From Methylomicrobium sp035916875 (GTDB lineage Bacteria; Pseudomonadota; Gammaproteobacteria; Methylococcales; Methylomonadaceae), in contig NZ_JAXUHN010000053.1 of the NCBI RefSeq assembly GCF_035916875.1, forward strand, positions 1 to 32,259: a stretch of 32,259 nucleotides of DNA, in the 5' to 3' direction. The translations under genes and the position numbers were made by a program. Positions 1-9,107 of this stretch are shown in pieces (position 1 is the first letter of the stretch; every line of letters starts with the position of its first letter). The notes under the pieces were generated by a model. The model searched no databases, was not told the origin of the DNA, and was given only the letters and a program-made list of their open reading frames with translations.

Positions 1-116
1 AAACATGCGTCATCGTTTTCTGATAGTTCTAATCGGGCAACCCTTGCCAACTCTGTTTCCTGCTGGTTCTAAAAAGCTTTTAGTTTAACGCCAATCAACT
101 TTCTGCGAGGCACTTA

Positions 117-839
117 TCAATAGCCTGAAAATTCTTCCGTGCGAATATTGTCATTGTTGACACCCGCTTCGCTCAGCATTTGCCGCATCGCCTTCACCAT
201 CGCGGGTGGGCCGTCGATGTAGTAGATGGGAAGTGTCAAATCATCAATGTATTTCAGGAGCATGGCTTTGCTGATAACCCCGGTTTCCCCATGCCACTCG
301 CGGTTGGACTTTTCCATCTGCGTCATCGTACCGACAAAGGTATAGTTTGGATTTGCAGCGTGAGATTCCCTCAAATCATCCAGAAACGCCCCATCTTCCG
401 GCTTTCGATTGGAATAAAAGACCAGGATCCGATGCTGAACCCTATCGTGAAGAGCTTGAAGAATAATACTTCTCACCGGGGTAACGCCAATACCGCCGGT
501 TAAGAAAACAGCTGGAACGCTCTTACTATTGTGAAGCGTGAACGAGCCATGGGGAGCATCCAGCATCACTTCCGTGCCCGGCTCCATTGTTTTTAATACC
601 CGCTTGAACGCAGTGTCACGCATTCGTGTCGCCAGCATAAGATCCTCTTCGTAAGGAGCGCTTGCCAATGAAAATGTTCGTGTGTTCCCCTCGGCGTCTG
701 TTTCATCAGGGTTGATCAGGGTACAGTCAGCGAATTGTCCGGCTTTGTAGACAAACCCTGCAGGCTTTTCAAAATGGAACGCCATCGTTCCCTCTGCGAT
801 TTCTCGCTTATATTTCAGTTTGACTTTATAGCTTGGCAT
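117..839 (-). CDS. FAD/NAD(P)-binding oxidoreductase, ferredoxin-NADP reductase family
   Basis: A 240-residue cytoplasmic flavoprotein that should pass electrons between NAD(P)H and a one-electron or flavin partner. The N-terminal half is an FAD-binding barrel with the flavin motif RTFS at residues 54-57. The second half is a nucleotide-binding fold with GGIGVTP at 115-121, and the protein ends in EEFSGY, an aromatic C-terminus typical of bacterial flavodoxin/ferredoxin reductases. No 2Fe-2S domain is fused. A clear ribosome binding site (AAGGAG) lies about 8 bases before the ATG. The gene lies 198 bases downstream of the cytochrome c gene on the same strand, so co-transcription is possible but unproven. 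Family assignment is firm; the electron partner is unknown. Confidence 0.85.
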   Translation of the reverse strand: MPSYKVKLKYKREIAEGTMAFHFEKPAGFVYKAGQFADCTLINPDETDAEGNTRTFSLASAPYEEDLMLATRMRDTAFKRVLKTMEPGTEVMLDAPHGSFTLHNSKSVPAVFLTGGIGVTPVRSIILQALHDRVQHRILVFYSNRKPEDGAFLDDLRESHAANPNYTFVGTMTQMEKSNREWHGETGVISKAMLLKYIDDLTLPIYYIDGPPAMVKAMRQMLSEAGVNNDNIRTEEFSGY

Positions 840-1037
840 GGCGTAATTCTCCTTATTTTTGTTGAAATTATTACGTACGCAACAACACCGCTCATAGTGA
901 CTAAACGTAAAACCAACTGGGCGCGGACCACGAAAGCGAAAAAATGAGAAATGATCGCATGGCCGCGCTCCGGTTGAGTACTATGACAGATATTGAGTTT
1001 ATTCCGACCTCAGTTATTCATTTCCAAGCTATATCTA
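840..1037. other. Intergenic region between cytochrome c and reductase genes
   Basis: No convincing coding frame, RNA gene or strong terminator is visible here. It holds the AAGGAG ribosome binding site of the reductase next to position 845. I could not pick a reliable sigma-70 promoter. Confidence 0.4.
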
Positions 1038-1445
1038 TTACTTCATTTCCGTCAGATCGCCCGCTGGAATAGTTCCTTCGGAACGGCCTTTAAGGTAGGC
1101 ATATAGGTCGTCAATGCCATCGACCACCATTTTGTTGCCACGGAACGAATACATGATCCCACGGCCCTGAACAAGTACCCGCCGGAACTGTTCTTTAGTC
1201 AGGTTTTTCATGCTGTGGAGTAAATTCGGATTACTGACGTTGCCCTCTCCAGTTGATTGATGGCAGCTTCCGCAAGCTTCTGTTCTGTAAATATTCCAGC
1301 CATTGAAAGTAGCTTTATCGACACGGTTCCCTTCGACCTTATAAAGGGGCTGTGCAAAGACATGCTGGATGGGGAATAATACAAAAGCGCCAATCATAAC
1401 AGCGACCGGCATAATTTTGTTTTTACTACGAAATATTTTGTTCAT
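1038..1445 (-). CDS. Exported class I-type c-type cytochrome
   Basis: A 135-residue periplasmic mono-haem cytochrome. Residues 1-31 form a signal peptide (basic start, hydrophobic stretch, VFA cleavage region). The haem site is CGSCH at 58-62, and M98 or M106 could be the sixth iron ligand. The stretch around residues 36-55 (KVEGNRVDKATFNGW) resembles the small cytochromes that accept electrons from PQQ alcohol dehydrogenases, but I cannot tell it from other short cytochromes by eye. I chose the ATG at 1445 because a GAGAGG ribosome binding site precedes it; the longer frame starting at 1511 would add 22 residues before the signal peptide. It lies 31 bases after the DUF3303-like gene, probably in one operon. 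Confidence 0.82.
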   Translation of the reverse strand: MNKIFRSKNKIMPVAVMIGAFVLFPIQHVFAQPLYKVEGNRVDKATFNGWNIYRTEACGSCHQSTGEGNVSNPNLLHSMKNLTKEQFRRVLVQGRGIMYSFRGNKMVVDGIDDLYAYLKGRSEGTIPAGDLTEMK

Positions 1446-1476
1446 GGTTACCTCTCTTAAATCATAATCAGTCTTA

Positions 1477-1773
1477 TTAATCTCCCGGTTGAATACACTT
1501 TGTCCACTCATCCATCGTTGTCACCGGATTGATGGCCCCTTGCTGCGGGGGGATAAGGGGTACAAAGAATTCAAGCATGCTCTGGTAGTCTTTAGCCTGC
1601 ACGATGATGTAGTAGACATGCTCTGTTGCTCCAACATAGGCCCCATGAATCTTGACTTCTTTTTTTGCGGCTTCCTCGCGTTTAGCCCAGAAGTCAATGA
1701 GCATTTGAGCACCCTCTTTACTCCTGCCTGGACAATTTTCCGGGGTATGGGTCCAGTGGACAACAAAGAACAT
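1477..1773 (-). CDS. Small DUF3303-like protein
   Basis: A 98-residue soluble protein beginning MFFVVHWTHTPE and containing a histidine/tyrosine-rich middle (HGAYVGATEHVYYIIVQA). It looks like the small ferredoxin-like alpha/beta folds grouped as DUF3303; the function is unknown. The ATG at 1773 has only a weak ribosome binding site. A much stronger start (TAAGGAG plus ATG at 1822) lies upstream in another frame and overlaps this gene. If one A were removed from the A7 run at 1788-1794, the two frames would join into a 114-residue protein. Either translation is coupled, or a frameshift or sequencing error lies here. The exported cytochrome c gene follows closely. Confidence 0.6.
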   Translation of the reverse strand: MFFVVHWTHTPENCPGRSKEGAQMLIDFWAKREEAAKKEVKIHGAYVGATEHVYYIIVQAKDYQSMLEFFVPLIPPQQGAINPVTTMDEWTKCIQPGD

Positions 1774-1822
1774 TCCATCGTTTTCGGTTTTTTTCCCCTG
1801 CTACCGTCATTTCATCAGCCAT
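1718..1822 (-). CDS. Possible upstream reading frame or out-of-frame true N-terminus of the DUF3303-like gene
   Basis: A 34-codon frame starting MADEMTVAGEKNRKR. It has the best initiation signals in the region: TAAGGAG at 1829-1835, six bases before the ATG. It overlaps the start of the DUF3303-like gene in a different frame. It may be a leader peptide that couples translation, or the real N-terminus separated by a single-base indel in the A7 run. The peptide itself resembles nothing I recognise. Confidence 0.35.
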   Translation of the reverse strand: MADEMTVAGEKNRKRWNVLCCPLDPYPGKLSRQE

Positions 1823-1848
1823 TTTCGTCTCCTTAAGTTGATGGTTGC

Positions 1849-1876
1849 GTTATGATACGAAGACATTAATTGTCAA
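1849..1876 (-). promoter_or_regulatory. Candidate sigma-70 promoter for the DUF3303-like/cytochrome c genes
   Basis: A perfect TTGACA -35 box (1871-1876) is followed after 16 bases by CATAAC (1849-1854), a four-of-six match to the -10 box. Transcription would begin near 1842, about 20 bases before the strong ATG at 1822. Confidence 0.4.
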
Positions 1877-1976
1877 CCCATTCAATAGCTGTCTATCAAA
1901 CAGAGATTTATTTCTCCGTACTTGTTAATTCAAAAGCTTATAGTCATATAAGACAAACGATATTTTTTGGACATTA

Positions 1977-1995
1977 GTATCGGCATATCCGATAC
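1977..1995. promoter_or_regulatory. Perfect palindrome, operator-like
   Basis: GTATCGG and CCGATAC form perfect 7-base arms around CATAT. The site ends two bases before the GAGGAG ribosome binding site of the interrupted gene at 2010, in the gap between divergent genes. Size and position fit a repressor operator; no regulator gene is adjacent, so the binding protein is unknown. Confidence 0.4.
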
Positions 1996-2009
1996 AGAGG
2001 AGTGGTATC

Positions 2010-2071
2010 ATGCAAAAAACAAAAATTTTATTAGTCTTTTTGATCTCAACTCTCGGATACTCAACATCTTA
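2010..2071 (+). pseudogene. 5' stub of a gene cut by an IS1595-type element
   Basis: The first 20 codons (MQKTKILLVFLISTLGYSTS) read like a signal peptide or membrane anchor, and a strong ribosome binding site (GAGGAG at 1997-2002, seven bases from the ATG) shows that this was a real start. The left inverted repeat of the insertion element begins at 2072, inside codon 21. The frame then runs on into the element and stops at 2216. No continuation of the gene exists on the far side, where only about 20 bases separate the element from the response-regulator gene. The original product cannot be named. Confidence 0.6.
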
Positions 2072-2094
2072 CCTGATTAGAAAGATTCTTCAGC
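2072..2094 (+). repeat. Left terminal inverted repeat of the IS1595-type element
   Basis: It begins CCTGATTAGAAAGATT and pairs with the reverse complement of 3086-3108 at 22 of 23 positions. Similarity ends sharply at both limits, which defines the element edge. Confidence 0.85.
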
Positions 2095-2160
2095 CAAACC
2101 AGATTTTCTCAATTATAAGGAGCATACTGACCCAAACAAACCCACCCAAGAGAAACTGCC

Positions 2161-3103
2161 ATGGCCATGAACCGTATCCAATTCCAACAAGGCTTGTCCT
2201 TGCCTGCATTCCTTGAGCAGTATGGCACCGATGAGCAATGCGGGGACACACTGGAAGCCTCACGTTGGCCGCAAGGCTTCCGTTGCCCAGGGTTCGGCCA
2301 CGCGGATTACTATTTTCTCAAGGGAGGAAAACATAAGGCCTTCCAATGCAAGTGCTGCCGGTTGCAGACATCCCTGATCGCAGGCACCTTGTTCCAAAGC
2401 ACCCACTTGGCGCTAAGTCTTTGGTTCTTGGCAATTTATCTGGTCAGTCAAGCCAAGACTGGCTTGTCGGCACTCGACCTGAAACGGCAACTGGGCGTGA
2501 GTTACCCCACGGCTTGGCTGATACAGCAGAAGCTGATGCGGGCGATGGTCGAACGGGATACCCAGTGGTAATGTCCAGGTAGATGACGCTTACCTCGGCG
2601 GTGAATTGGCTGGCGGCAAGGCCGGGCGGGGTTCCGAGAACAAGGTGCCTTTTGTGGCGGCCATCTCGCTCAGTACCGAAGGCCGGCCTCCGTATATTAA
2701 AATGGCACCGGTTCCGGGTTTTACGCGCAATGCGATTGTCGACTGGGCTAACGGAGACCTCTCGCCAGGTTGCGTCGTCACTTCCGATGGATTAGCCTGT
2801 TTTGCCGGGGTAACCGCTGCTGGCTGCCAACACCGGGCCATCATCGTGGACGGCCGCAAGCCCAACGACTTGCTGGAGTTCAATTGGATCAACACGGTGT
2901 TGAGCAACCTCAAAACCAGCTTGGGCGGCGCCTACCATGCGTTCGATTTTGCCAAATACGGAACCCGTTACCTCGGTGCGTTTGTTTATCGTTTTAACCG
3001 GCGCTTCCATCTTGAGACACTCCCATTGCGTCTATTCGTCGCTGCGGCCACTATCGGGCCTCGCCCAGCACGTTGGCTACGACAAGCTGAAGGATCTTTC
3101 TAA
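2161..3103 (+). pseudogene. IS1595-family transposase, frameshifted
   Basis: The first part (2161-2571, 136 codons) carries the N-terminal region with a damaged zinc ribbon: CPGFGH stands where CPxCGH is usual, and CKCC follows. It ends at a TAA at 2569. The second part resumes one frame over from about 2567 with VDDAYLGGE, the first catalytic aspartate region, then VVTSDGLACF with the second aspartate, and the family's RFNRRF motif. The segment RYLGAF has alanine where relatives typically have glutamate (RYLAEF), so the third acidic residue may also be lost. With the frameshift and substitutions it is very unlikely to be active. It reads away from the interrupted gene stub in the same direction. 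Confidence 0.85.
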
Positions 3104-3108
3104 TCAGG
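3086..3108 (+). repeat. Right terminal inverted repeat of the IS1595-type element
   Basis: Reverse complement of the left repeat at 2072-2094 with one mismatch. It contains the transposase stop codon at 3101-3103. Confidence 0.85.
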
Positions 3109-3128
3109 AAAAATAAACACTCTTCAAT

Positions 3129-4525
<1,397 letters not shown>

Positions 4526-4529
<4 letters not shown>

Positions 4530-5989
4530 AGCGACTCCTGATCGATGACCGGTAAAAATAACGTTACACGGGCGCCATGCGGCATCCGGTTCGTGAGATT
4601 GATGCTGCCGCCGGCATCCTTGACAAAACGCTGCACCATCGTCAACCCCAGACCGGTGCCCCGTTGCCGGGTCGTGCGAAACGGCCGGATGCCCTGTTCG
4701 AGCAATTCCCGAGAAAAGCCGGGGCCGTCATCCGTGACGTCGATCCGTATGCCTTTGCTATCTTGTTTGGCCGATACCTGAATCGTTCCGGCGCGGCCTT
4801 CCAGAGCATCGGCCGCATTCAGAATCAAATTCAGCAAGGCTTGCCGCAGGCCACCTGACGGCAAACGCGCGTGCAGGAGCGGCTCGACGGCAATATCCAG
4901 GCGAATCGCTTCGGCGATTTGATATCGAGTCAATGCCGCCAGATCGCGAATCAGCATCGCGATGTCGATGTCGTCGGCGGCTTCCGGCAGATGGCGGCTT
5001 TGATTCAATAAATCATTGAGCAAATAACCGAGCCGTTTCAACTCGTTGCCGATCAGTTCTATCCTGGCGTGTTGTTCGGAGTTATTGATTTCGCGGCGCA
5101 AATTGCTGAACGCAATTTGTATGCCCGCCAGCGGATTGCGAATTTCGTGCGCGAGTTCGGCCGCGACTTCGCCGACTGCGGCCAGCCGCTCGGCCCGAGC
5201 AAGACTGGCCTGTTGTTCTAGCAACGCCTGTGTCGCCAGCCTGACTTCGCGCTGCAAGGATTGCGCGTACAGCCGTTTCGCCTCCTCCAAATCGGCCAGA
5301 TGGCTGACCATGTCGTTATAACTACTGAAGACCGGTAACAGCAACGGATCGAGATGGTCGGTCGTAATCCGGGTAAAATTGCCTTCTGTCAGACGCTGCA
5401 GCAGCAGCCTCAGGTCGTGCAAGGGATGCAAAATCCGCCGGTAAAAAAAACCGAATGCGACCACCACGATCGCGATGAACGTGACCGCGGCCAGATCGAG
5501 CTCGGTCTGCGTATCCTCGCTGATCTGGCCAAGCAACTTCTCGCGCTGCCCGAGTTCATTGTCCAGCGTATCGCTGAGCAGATTCAACGCGCTGATCAAT
5601 CGTTCCTGTTTTTCGCTGTCGCCGGGTTGCTTCCATTCATCCAGTATCCCTTTGACGATGAGCATATTACCGCCGGTGCTTTCGGCCAAAAATCCGCTTT
5701 CTGCGAACAATGCATTCAATTCGGCGACCGTACCATTCAACGTATCGATCGTCGGCCGTAAACTTTCAGGCTCGACAAGCACGCTGACTTTGATCAAATA
5801 ATCGATCAGCGATTTTTGCAGCGCTACCGACGCATGCTGCACGCTGTGCGAATAATTGACATGCGAAAAAACGGTGTTGAAATGATGCAGGTTGCGCCAG
5901 ATCATGCCGACGAACATCACCAGCACTAACGACATCAACAGCAAAAAAGCCAACACGCGGTGTTGGACGGGGCTATTCAAAAATTGCAT
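4526..5989 (-). CDS. Membrane sensor histidine kinase, partner of the NtrC-type regulator
   Basis: A 487-residue inner-membrane kinase. Transmembrane helices lie at about 12-31 and 165-184, with a helical periplasmic domain of roughly 130 residues between them and a HAMP linker (about 185-240) after. A coiled coil leads to the phospho-acceptor box ELAHEIRNPLAG with H281. The ATPase domain shows the N box (LNLILNAADAL, 386-396), DDGPGF (420-425) and RGTGLGLTM (443-451). It should phosphorylate D56 of the regulator encoded immediately downstream (four-base overlap). The periplasmic domain has no motif I recognise, so the ligand cannot be named. Confidence 0.92.
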
Positions 5990-6019
5990 AAGTTATTTGA
6001 GCACGATGGTAAGCGCTCG

Positions 6020-6052
6020 AGGTCGGGGCGCAAGTTTTCTGCGCCCCGACCT
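6020..6052 (-). terminator. Strong GC-rich hairpin between the SulP and kinase genes
   Basis: Perfect 13-base arms (AGGTCGGGGCGCA and its complement) enclose a 7-base loop just after the SulP stop codon. No U-run follows on either strand, so it may slow or partly stop transcription, protect the SulP mRNA 3' end, or be an isolated palindromic repeat. Confidence 0.5.
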
Positions 6053-6057
6053 GCAAG

Positions 6058-7785
6058 CTACACTATTTCCTTCTCCGAAAGCTTCTTTCCATTTGTGTAT
6101 TTCGGCAAACCATGATGATCGGAGCGCCGTCTGCACATATGATCTCTTTTCATTTTGCGCACCGCCAACGGATGGCGCGAATAAGTATCATGGAATTCCA
6201 TGCCGAAAAACTCACAGGCGCCGCCTTGCGCTTCATAATTGTGCTGGAATTCGTGCAGAAATTCCATCACGGTATGATCGATCATATAGGCATTGCTCAA
6301 TTGAAAGATTACATGCTTGCCCTTGTCAATCCCGGCCAGCGCGGTTTTCAGCTTCAGAAAGTTAGAGAAAATCGCCGCGCCGACGATTTCGACCAGTAGC
6401 GAACCGTCTTCCATGGGTTCCAAAACGAAGTGAATCTTGAACAGATTATTCAATCTGACGCCCCTGAGCATATGGATCGCAAATTTGGCCGCGATCCCGA
6501 TCGCGACGCCGATCAGCAAATCGGTCGCCAATACGCCGATGATGGTCACTACGAACATGAACAACTGTTCCTTGCCTATCCCCATCACTTTGGCGAATTC
6601 CTTCGGCGAAGCCAGGCGAAAACCCGTAAAAACAAGCAGAGATGCCAGCGACGCCAAGGGAATGCTGTGAATCAAGCGTGGAAACAGCACCACGAACAAC
6701 AGCAAAAACACGCCGTGAAAAAAATTGGCCCAACCGGTTTTCGCGCCGTTATTGCAGTTGGCCGAACTACGGACGATTTCGGCAATCATCGGCAAACCGC
6801 CGATCATGCCGCACACCAGATTGCCGACACCGACCGCGGTCAAGTCGCGGTCCAGATTCGAATGCCGGCGATAAGGATCGAGCTTATCGACCGCGACAGC
6901 GCTAAGCAAACTTTCGAGACTGCCGACTAGGCAAATCGTGACCACCGCTTCCCAAAATTCGGCCGTCGCGATCTTCGAGAAATCCGGAAAATAAAAACTG
7001 GACAAAAAATTATCCGAAATCGCGACCAGAAACTTAGGTCCGACCGTGGCCTCATGATGCGGCAGGAAACTCGCATCCGGCAGGAACAAATACATGTGCT
7101 CATGATCCAGATCATAAAAACGCGCCAGACCGATGCCCGCCAACACTACAAGGATCGGCGCCGGCAACATCTTGAGTTGCGGTTCCCGGACCACCCGCCA
7201 GAAGATCAGAATCGCGATGCTGGTCACACCGATCATCGCGATTTCGGGATTCAGATTGATGATGCTGTGCGGGATTTGCGCGATCGTGGAAAACAGACTG
7301 CCTTTTTCCGGCGTCACGCCCAGCATCACATGGATTTGTTTCGCCATGATGATGATCCCGATAGCGGCCAGCATCCCATGCACGACCGAGGCCGGAAAAA
7401 ACGAACTGAGACGCCCTGCCTTGAACAAACCTAACACAATTTGCAGCGCGCTGGCGACCACGATGGCGGCCAGCGTATAGCGGTAACCCGCCATCGCATC
7501 GCCCTGGCCGAGGTTTTGCACCGCATCCAGCACGACCACGATCAAACCGGCAGCGGGGCCGTTGATCGTCATGAACGAACCATTGATCCTCGAGACCACT
7601 ATACCGCCAATGATCGCGGTAATCAGCCCGGCCGACGGCGGAAAGCCGGATGCCATCGAAATACCCAAACACAAAGGCAGGGCGATCAAAAACACCAAAA
7701 AGCCAGACAACAGGTCGACGCGCCAATTTTCTTTTAAACCGGCAATCCCCGTGCTGGGCGAGCCGGACGACATGGTACTCAACAT
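6058..7785 (-). CDS. SulP-family anion transporter with STAS domain
   Basis: About 575 residues. An N-terminal membrane part with many helices contains the SulP features ALPLCLGISMASGFPP and INGPAAGLIVVV, and a STAS domain (about 430-530) sits at the C-terminus. The family carries sulfate, bicarbonate, nitrate or similar anions; the sequence alone does not decide the substrate. I place the start at 7785: GGAGAGG lies a few bases upstream, and a sigma-54-like promoter (7820-7835) would start the mRNA near 7809, leaving a normal leader. The ATG at 7800 would have almost none and no ribosome binding site. The kinase and NtrC-type regulator lie just downstream on the same strand, suggesting they control this gene. 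Confidence 0.88.
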   Translation of the reverse strand: MLSTMSSGSPSTGIAGLKENWRVDLLSGFLVFLIALPLCLGISMASGFPPSAGLITAIIGGIVVSRINGSFMTINGPAAGLIVVVLDAVQNLGQGDAMAGYRYTLAAIVVASALQIVLGLFKAGRLSSFFPASVVHGMLAAIGIIIMAKQIHVMLGVTPEKGSLFSTIAQIPHSIINLNPEIAMIGVTSIAILIFWRVVREPQLKMLPAPILVVLAGIGLARFYDLDHEHMYLFLPDASFLPHHEATVGPKFLVAISDNFLSSFYFPDFSKIATAEFWEAVVTICLVGSLESLLSAVAVDKLDPYRRHSNLDRDLTAVGVGNLVCGMIGGLPMIAEIVRSSANCNNGAKTGWANFFHGVFLLLFVVLFPRLIHSIPLASLASLLVFTGFRLASPKEFAKVMGIGKEQLFMFVVTIIGVLATDLLIGVAIGIAAKFAIHMLRGVRLNNLFKIHFVLEPMEDGSLLVEIVGAAIFSNFLKLKTALAGIDKGKHVIFQLSNAYMIDHTVMEFLHEFQHNYEAQGGACEFFGMEFHDTYSRHPLAVRKMKRDHMCRRRSDHHGLPKYTNGKKLSEKEIV

Positions 7786-7819
7786 TAGCCTCTCCATCAT
7801 TTATAGATGCCTAGGCCAT

Positions 7820-7835
7820 AGCGAATACCATGCCA
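7820..7835 (-). promoter_or_regulatory. Sigma-54 (-24/-12) promoter candidate for the SulP gene
   Basis: On the minus strand this reads TGGCATGGTATTCGCT. Against the consensus TGGCAYRNNNNTTGCW only one position differs (TCGC for TTGC), and the key GG and GC pairs are present with correct spacing. It predicts a start near 7809, about 24 bases before the chosen ATG. An NtrC-type activator is encoded next to the gene. Confidence 0.65.
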
Positions 7836-7879
7836 GCCCGAATAAAATAACTATCCTATTGTTTTATTTATTTTTTTGT

Positions 7880-7893
7880 TACAAAAAATTGTA
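7880..7893. promoter_or_regulatory. Short dyad upstream of the SulP promoter, possible activator site
   Basis: TACAA and TTGTA flank four bases, centred about 77 bases upstream of the predicted SulP start, where enhancer sites for NtrC-type activators can lie. The region is AT-rich, so chance is a real alternative. Confidence 0.2.
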
Positions 7894-7938
7894 TTGCAGG
7901 GAGTAAAACGGTGCAAAAACACCATTATTAAGGTTGTA

Positions 7939-8475
7939 TTACACCGAGGCCTTCCCGTTATTTTCGTCTCTCGACAATCCCAGTAAAAACCGCTCAAATT
8001 CTCCCGTTAAAAACGGCAATTCGCTCAGCAAACGATGATCGGCGTCCAGCATCGTCAGGCGAACCCGATGTTCCCGGCAAAAGCGCCATGCATGATCCGG
8101 CGGCACTATGTCGTCTTGCCAGCCGTGATAAACCCAAGTGCATCCTTTCGGCGCCGTGAATGCCGTTTGCCGATAACCGGGCAGATAAATCGCCGGCGCC
8201 AGCAAAAACAGACCGGCGGGTTTGATCGTCGCCGCCGCGACCGCGGACACATAAGCGCCCATGCTCGATCCAGCCAGCACAACATGGTCAAAAGTCCTCC
8301 AATCGGTCGCCAGCAATAGCCGCACGCGCAGGTCGGGGTCGGATTGCCCGCGGTAATCAGGGCTTTCGACCTGATAACCCTGTTTTTTGGCGACCTCGGC
8401 AAATGCCAGCGTTTTGTCGCCCCAGGGCACGCTGTCCTTGCCATGGCTATAAACGAATAATTTTTTCATTTGCAT
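7939..8475 (-). CDS. Small alpha/beta hydrolase
   Basis: A 178-residue cytoplasmic hydrolase of the short YqiA/RBBP9-like type. It has the oxyanion region VYSHGKDS near the start, nucleophile motif GSSMG (S71), acidic residue in HGWQDDIVPP (D121 or D122) and H147 in DADHR, so the catalytic triad looks complete. The frame extends back to 8559, but those 28 residues are not protein-like and would leave no room for the divergent yceD promoter; I therefore start at the ATG of MQMKKLF (8475, or 8469). The substrate is unknown. It lies downstream of nothing on its own strand and diverges from yceD. Confidence 0.78.
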   Translation of the reverse strand: MQMKKLFVYSHGKDSVPWGDKTLAFAEVAKKQGYQVESPDYRGQSDPDLRVRLLLATDWRTFDHVVLAGSSMGAYVSAVAAATIKPAGLFLLAPAIYLPGYRQTAFTAPKGCTWVYHGWQDDIVPPDHAWRFCREHRVRLTMLDADHRLLSELPFLTGEFERFLLGLSRDENNGKASV

Positions 8476-8523
8476 GTTTCCGATTCCGACGCTTCGCGGT
8501 AAGACCTTAAAATCATTTAGTAT

Positions 8524-8552
8524 TTGACCATAACAGGGTTTCACGATAAGAT
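8524..8552 (+). promoter_or_regulatory. Sigma-70 promoter of the yceD-rpmF operon
   Basis: TTGACC (8524-8529), a 17-base spacer and TAAGAT (8547-8552). Expected transcription start is near 8559, only two or three bases before the yceD ATG. Confidence 0.6.
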
Positions 8553-8561
8553 TATTCATTT

Positions 8562-9107
8562 ATGTTAGCTCGCCTGCCCAAATATATTGACCCGCTTCAC
8601 CTCGCCGATAAGCGCAGTGAGCTTAAGGGGGAGCTTTCGCTAAAAGATTTTGGCCGCCTCGGCGACATGCTGTCCGATACCACCGGCAACGTCGTGATCG
8701 ATCTTTTTTTCAGCCGTGAAGGGAGACTGGTCAAAATCGAAGGGAAGATTGAAACCCATCTGCAACTGGTCTGCCAGAATTGCCTAAAAGCTCTTGATTG
8801 GCCCGTACAAGCGGAAGTCCATCTGGGCATCGTCAATTCCCTGGAGCAGGTCGACCGCTTGCCTCCGGATTTCGAGCCTTTGTTCATCGAAGAAGAAAAA
8901 ATTCTTCTACAGAACATCATCGAAGACGAATTGTTGTTGAATCTTCCCCAATACCCGAAACATCCCGAGCCCTGCAAGATTGAGGATACGGGCAGTCGCA
9001 CTCCGGGTCAAGCGGAGGCGGATCGGCAAAAAAAACAGGATAATCCTTTTTCCATTTTAACCCACTTAAAAAATCTGGAGAGCCCTCATGGCAGTACAAA
9101 AAAGTAA
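8562..9107 (+). CDS. yceD: YceD/DUF177 family protein (23S rRNA accumulation)
   Basis: A 181-residue DUF177 protein. The N-terminus LPKYIDPLHLADKR matches the family start, and CQNCLKAL (about 70-77) is the conserved CxxC centre, followed by the acidic segment typical of YceD. In E. coli YceD is needed for normal 23S rRNA levels and is encoded with L32, as here: the last 20 bases overlap rpmF. No ribosome binding site precedes the ATG and the promoter -10 box ends nine bases before it, so the mRNA may be leaderless. A later start would remove conserved residues. Confidence 0.9.
   Translation: MLARLPKYIDPLHLADKRSELKGELSLKDFGRLGDMLSDTTGNVVIDLFFSREGRLVKIEGKIETHLQLVCQNCLKALDWPVQAEVHLGIVNSLEQVDRLPPDFEPLFIEEEKILLQNIIEDELLLNLPQYPKHPEPCKIEDTGSRTPGQAEADRQKKQDNPFSILTHLKNLESPHGSTKK

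Larger units (their letters stand above)
2072..3108 (+). mobile_element. Decayed IS1595-family insertion sequence
   Basis: A 1037-bp element bounded by 23-bp inverted repeats (2072-2094 and 3086-3108) that differ at one position. It contains one transposase gene of the IS1595 (ISXO2-like) family, broken by a frameshift. The transposase stop codon lies inside the right repeat. IS1595 elements usually leave an 8-bp target duplication; the flanking octamers ACATCTTA and AAAAATAA do not match, so the insertion is old, or one end was rearranged by recombination or deletion. Confidence 0.85.

Noticed and set aside
69..83. CTAAAAAGCTTTTAG as terminator of the reductase gene
   Set aside because: The stem is short and AT-only apart from its ends; it is too weak to call.
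1786..1794. A_AAA_AAC heptamer as a programmed -1 frameshift site
   Set aside because: A -1 shift here leads into the third frame and not into the DUF3303-like frame; a +1 shift or one-base deletion would be needed.
2064..3116. 8-bp target duplication around the IS1595-type element
   Set aside because: The flanking octamers ACATCTTA and AAAAATAA do not match.
8476..8559. N-terminal extension of the alpha/beta hydrolase to 8559
   Set aside because: It would occupy the whole gap to the divergent yceD gene and its promoter, and the added residues are not conserved-looking.
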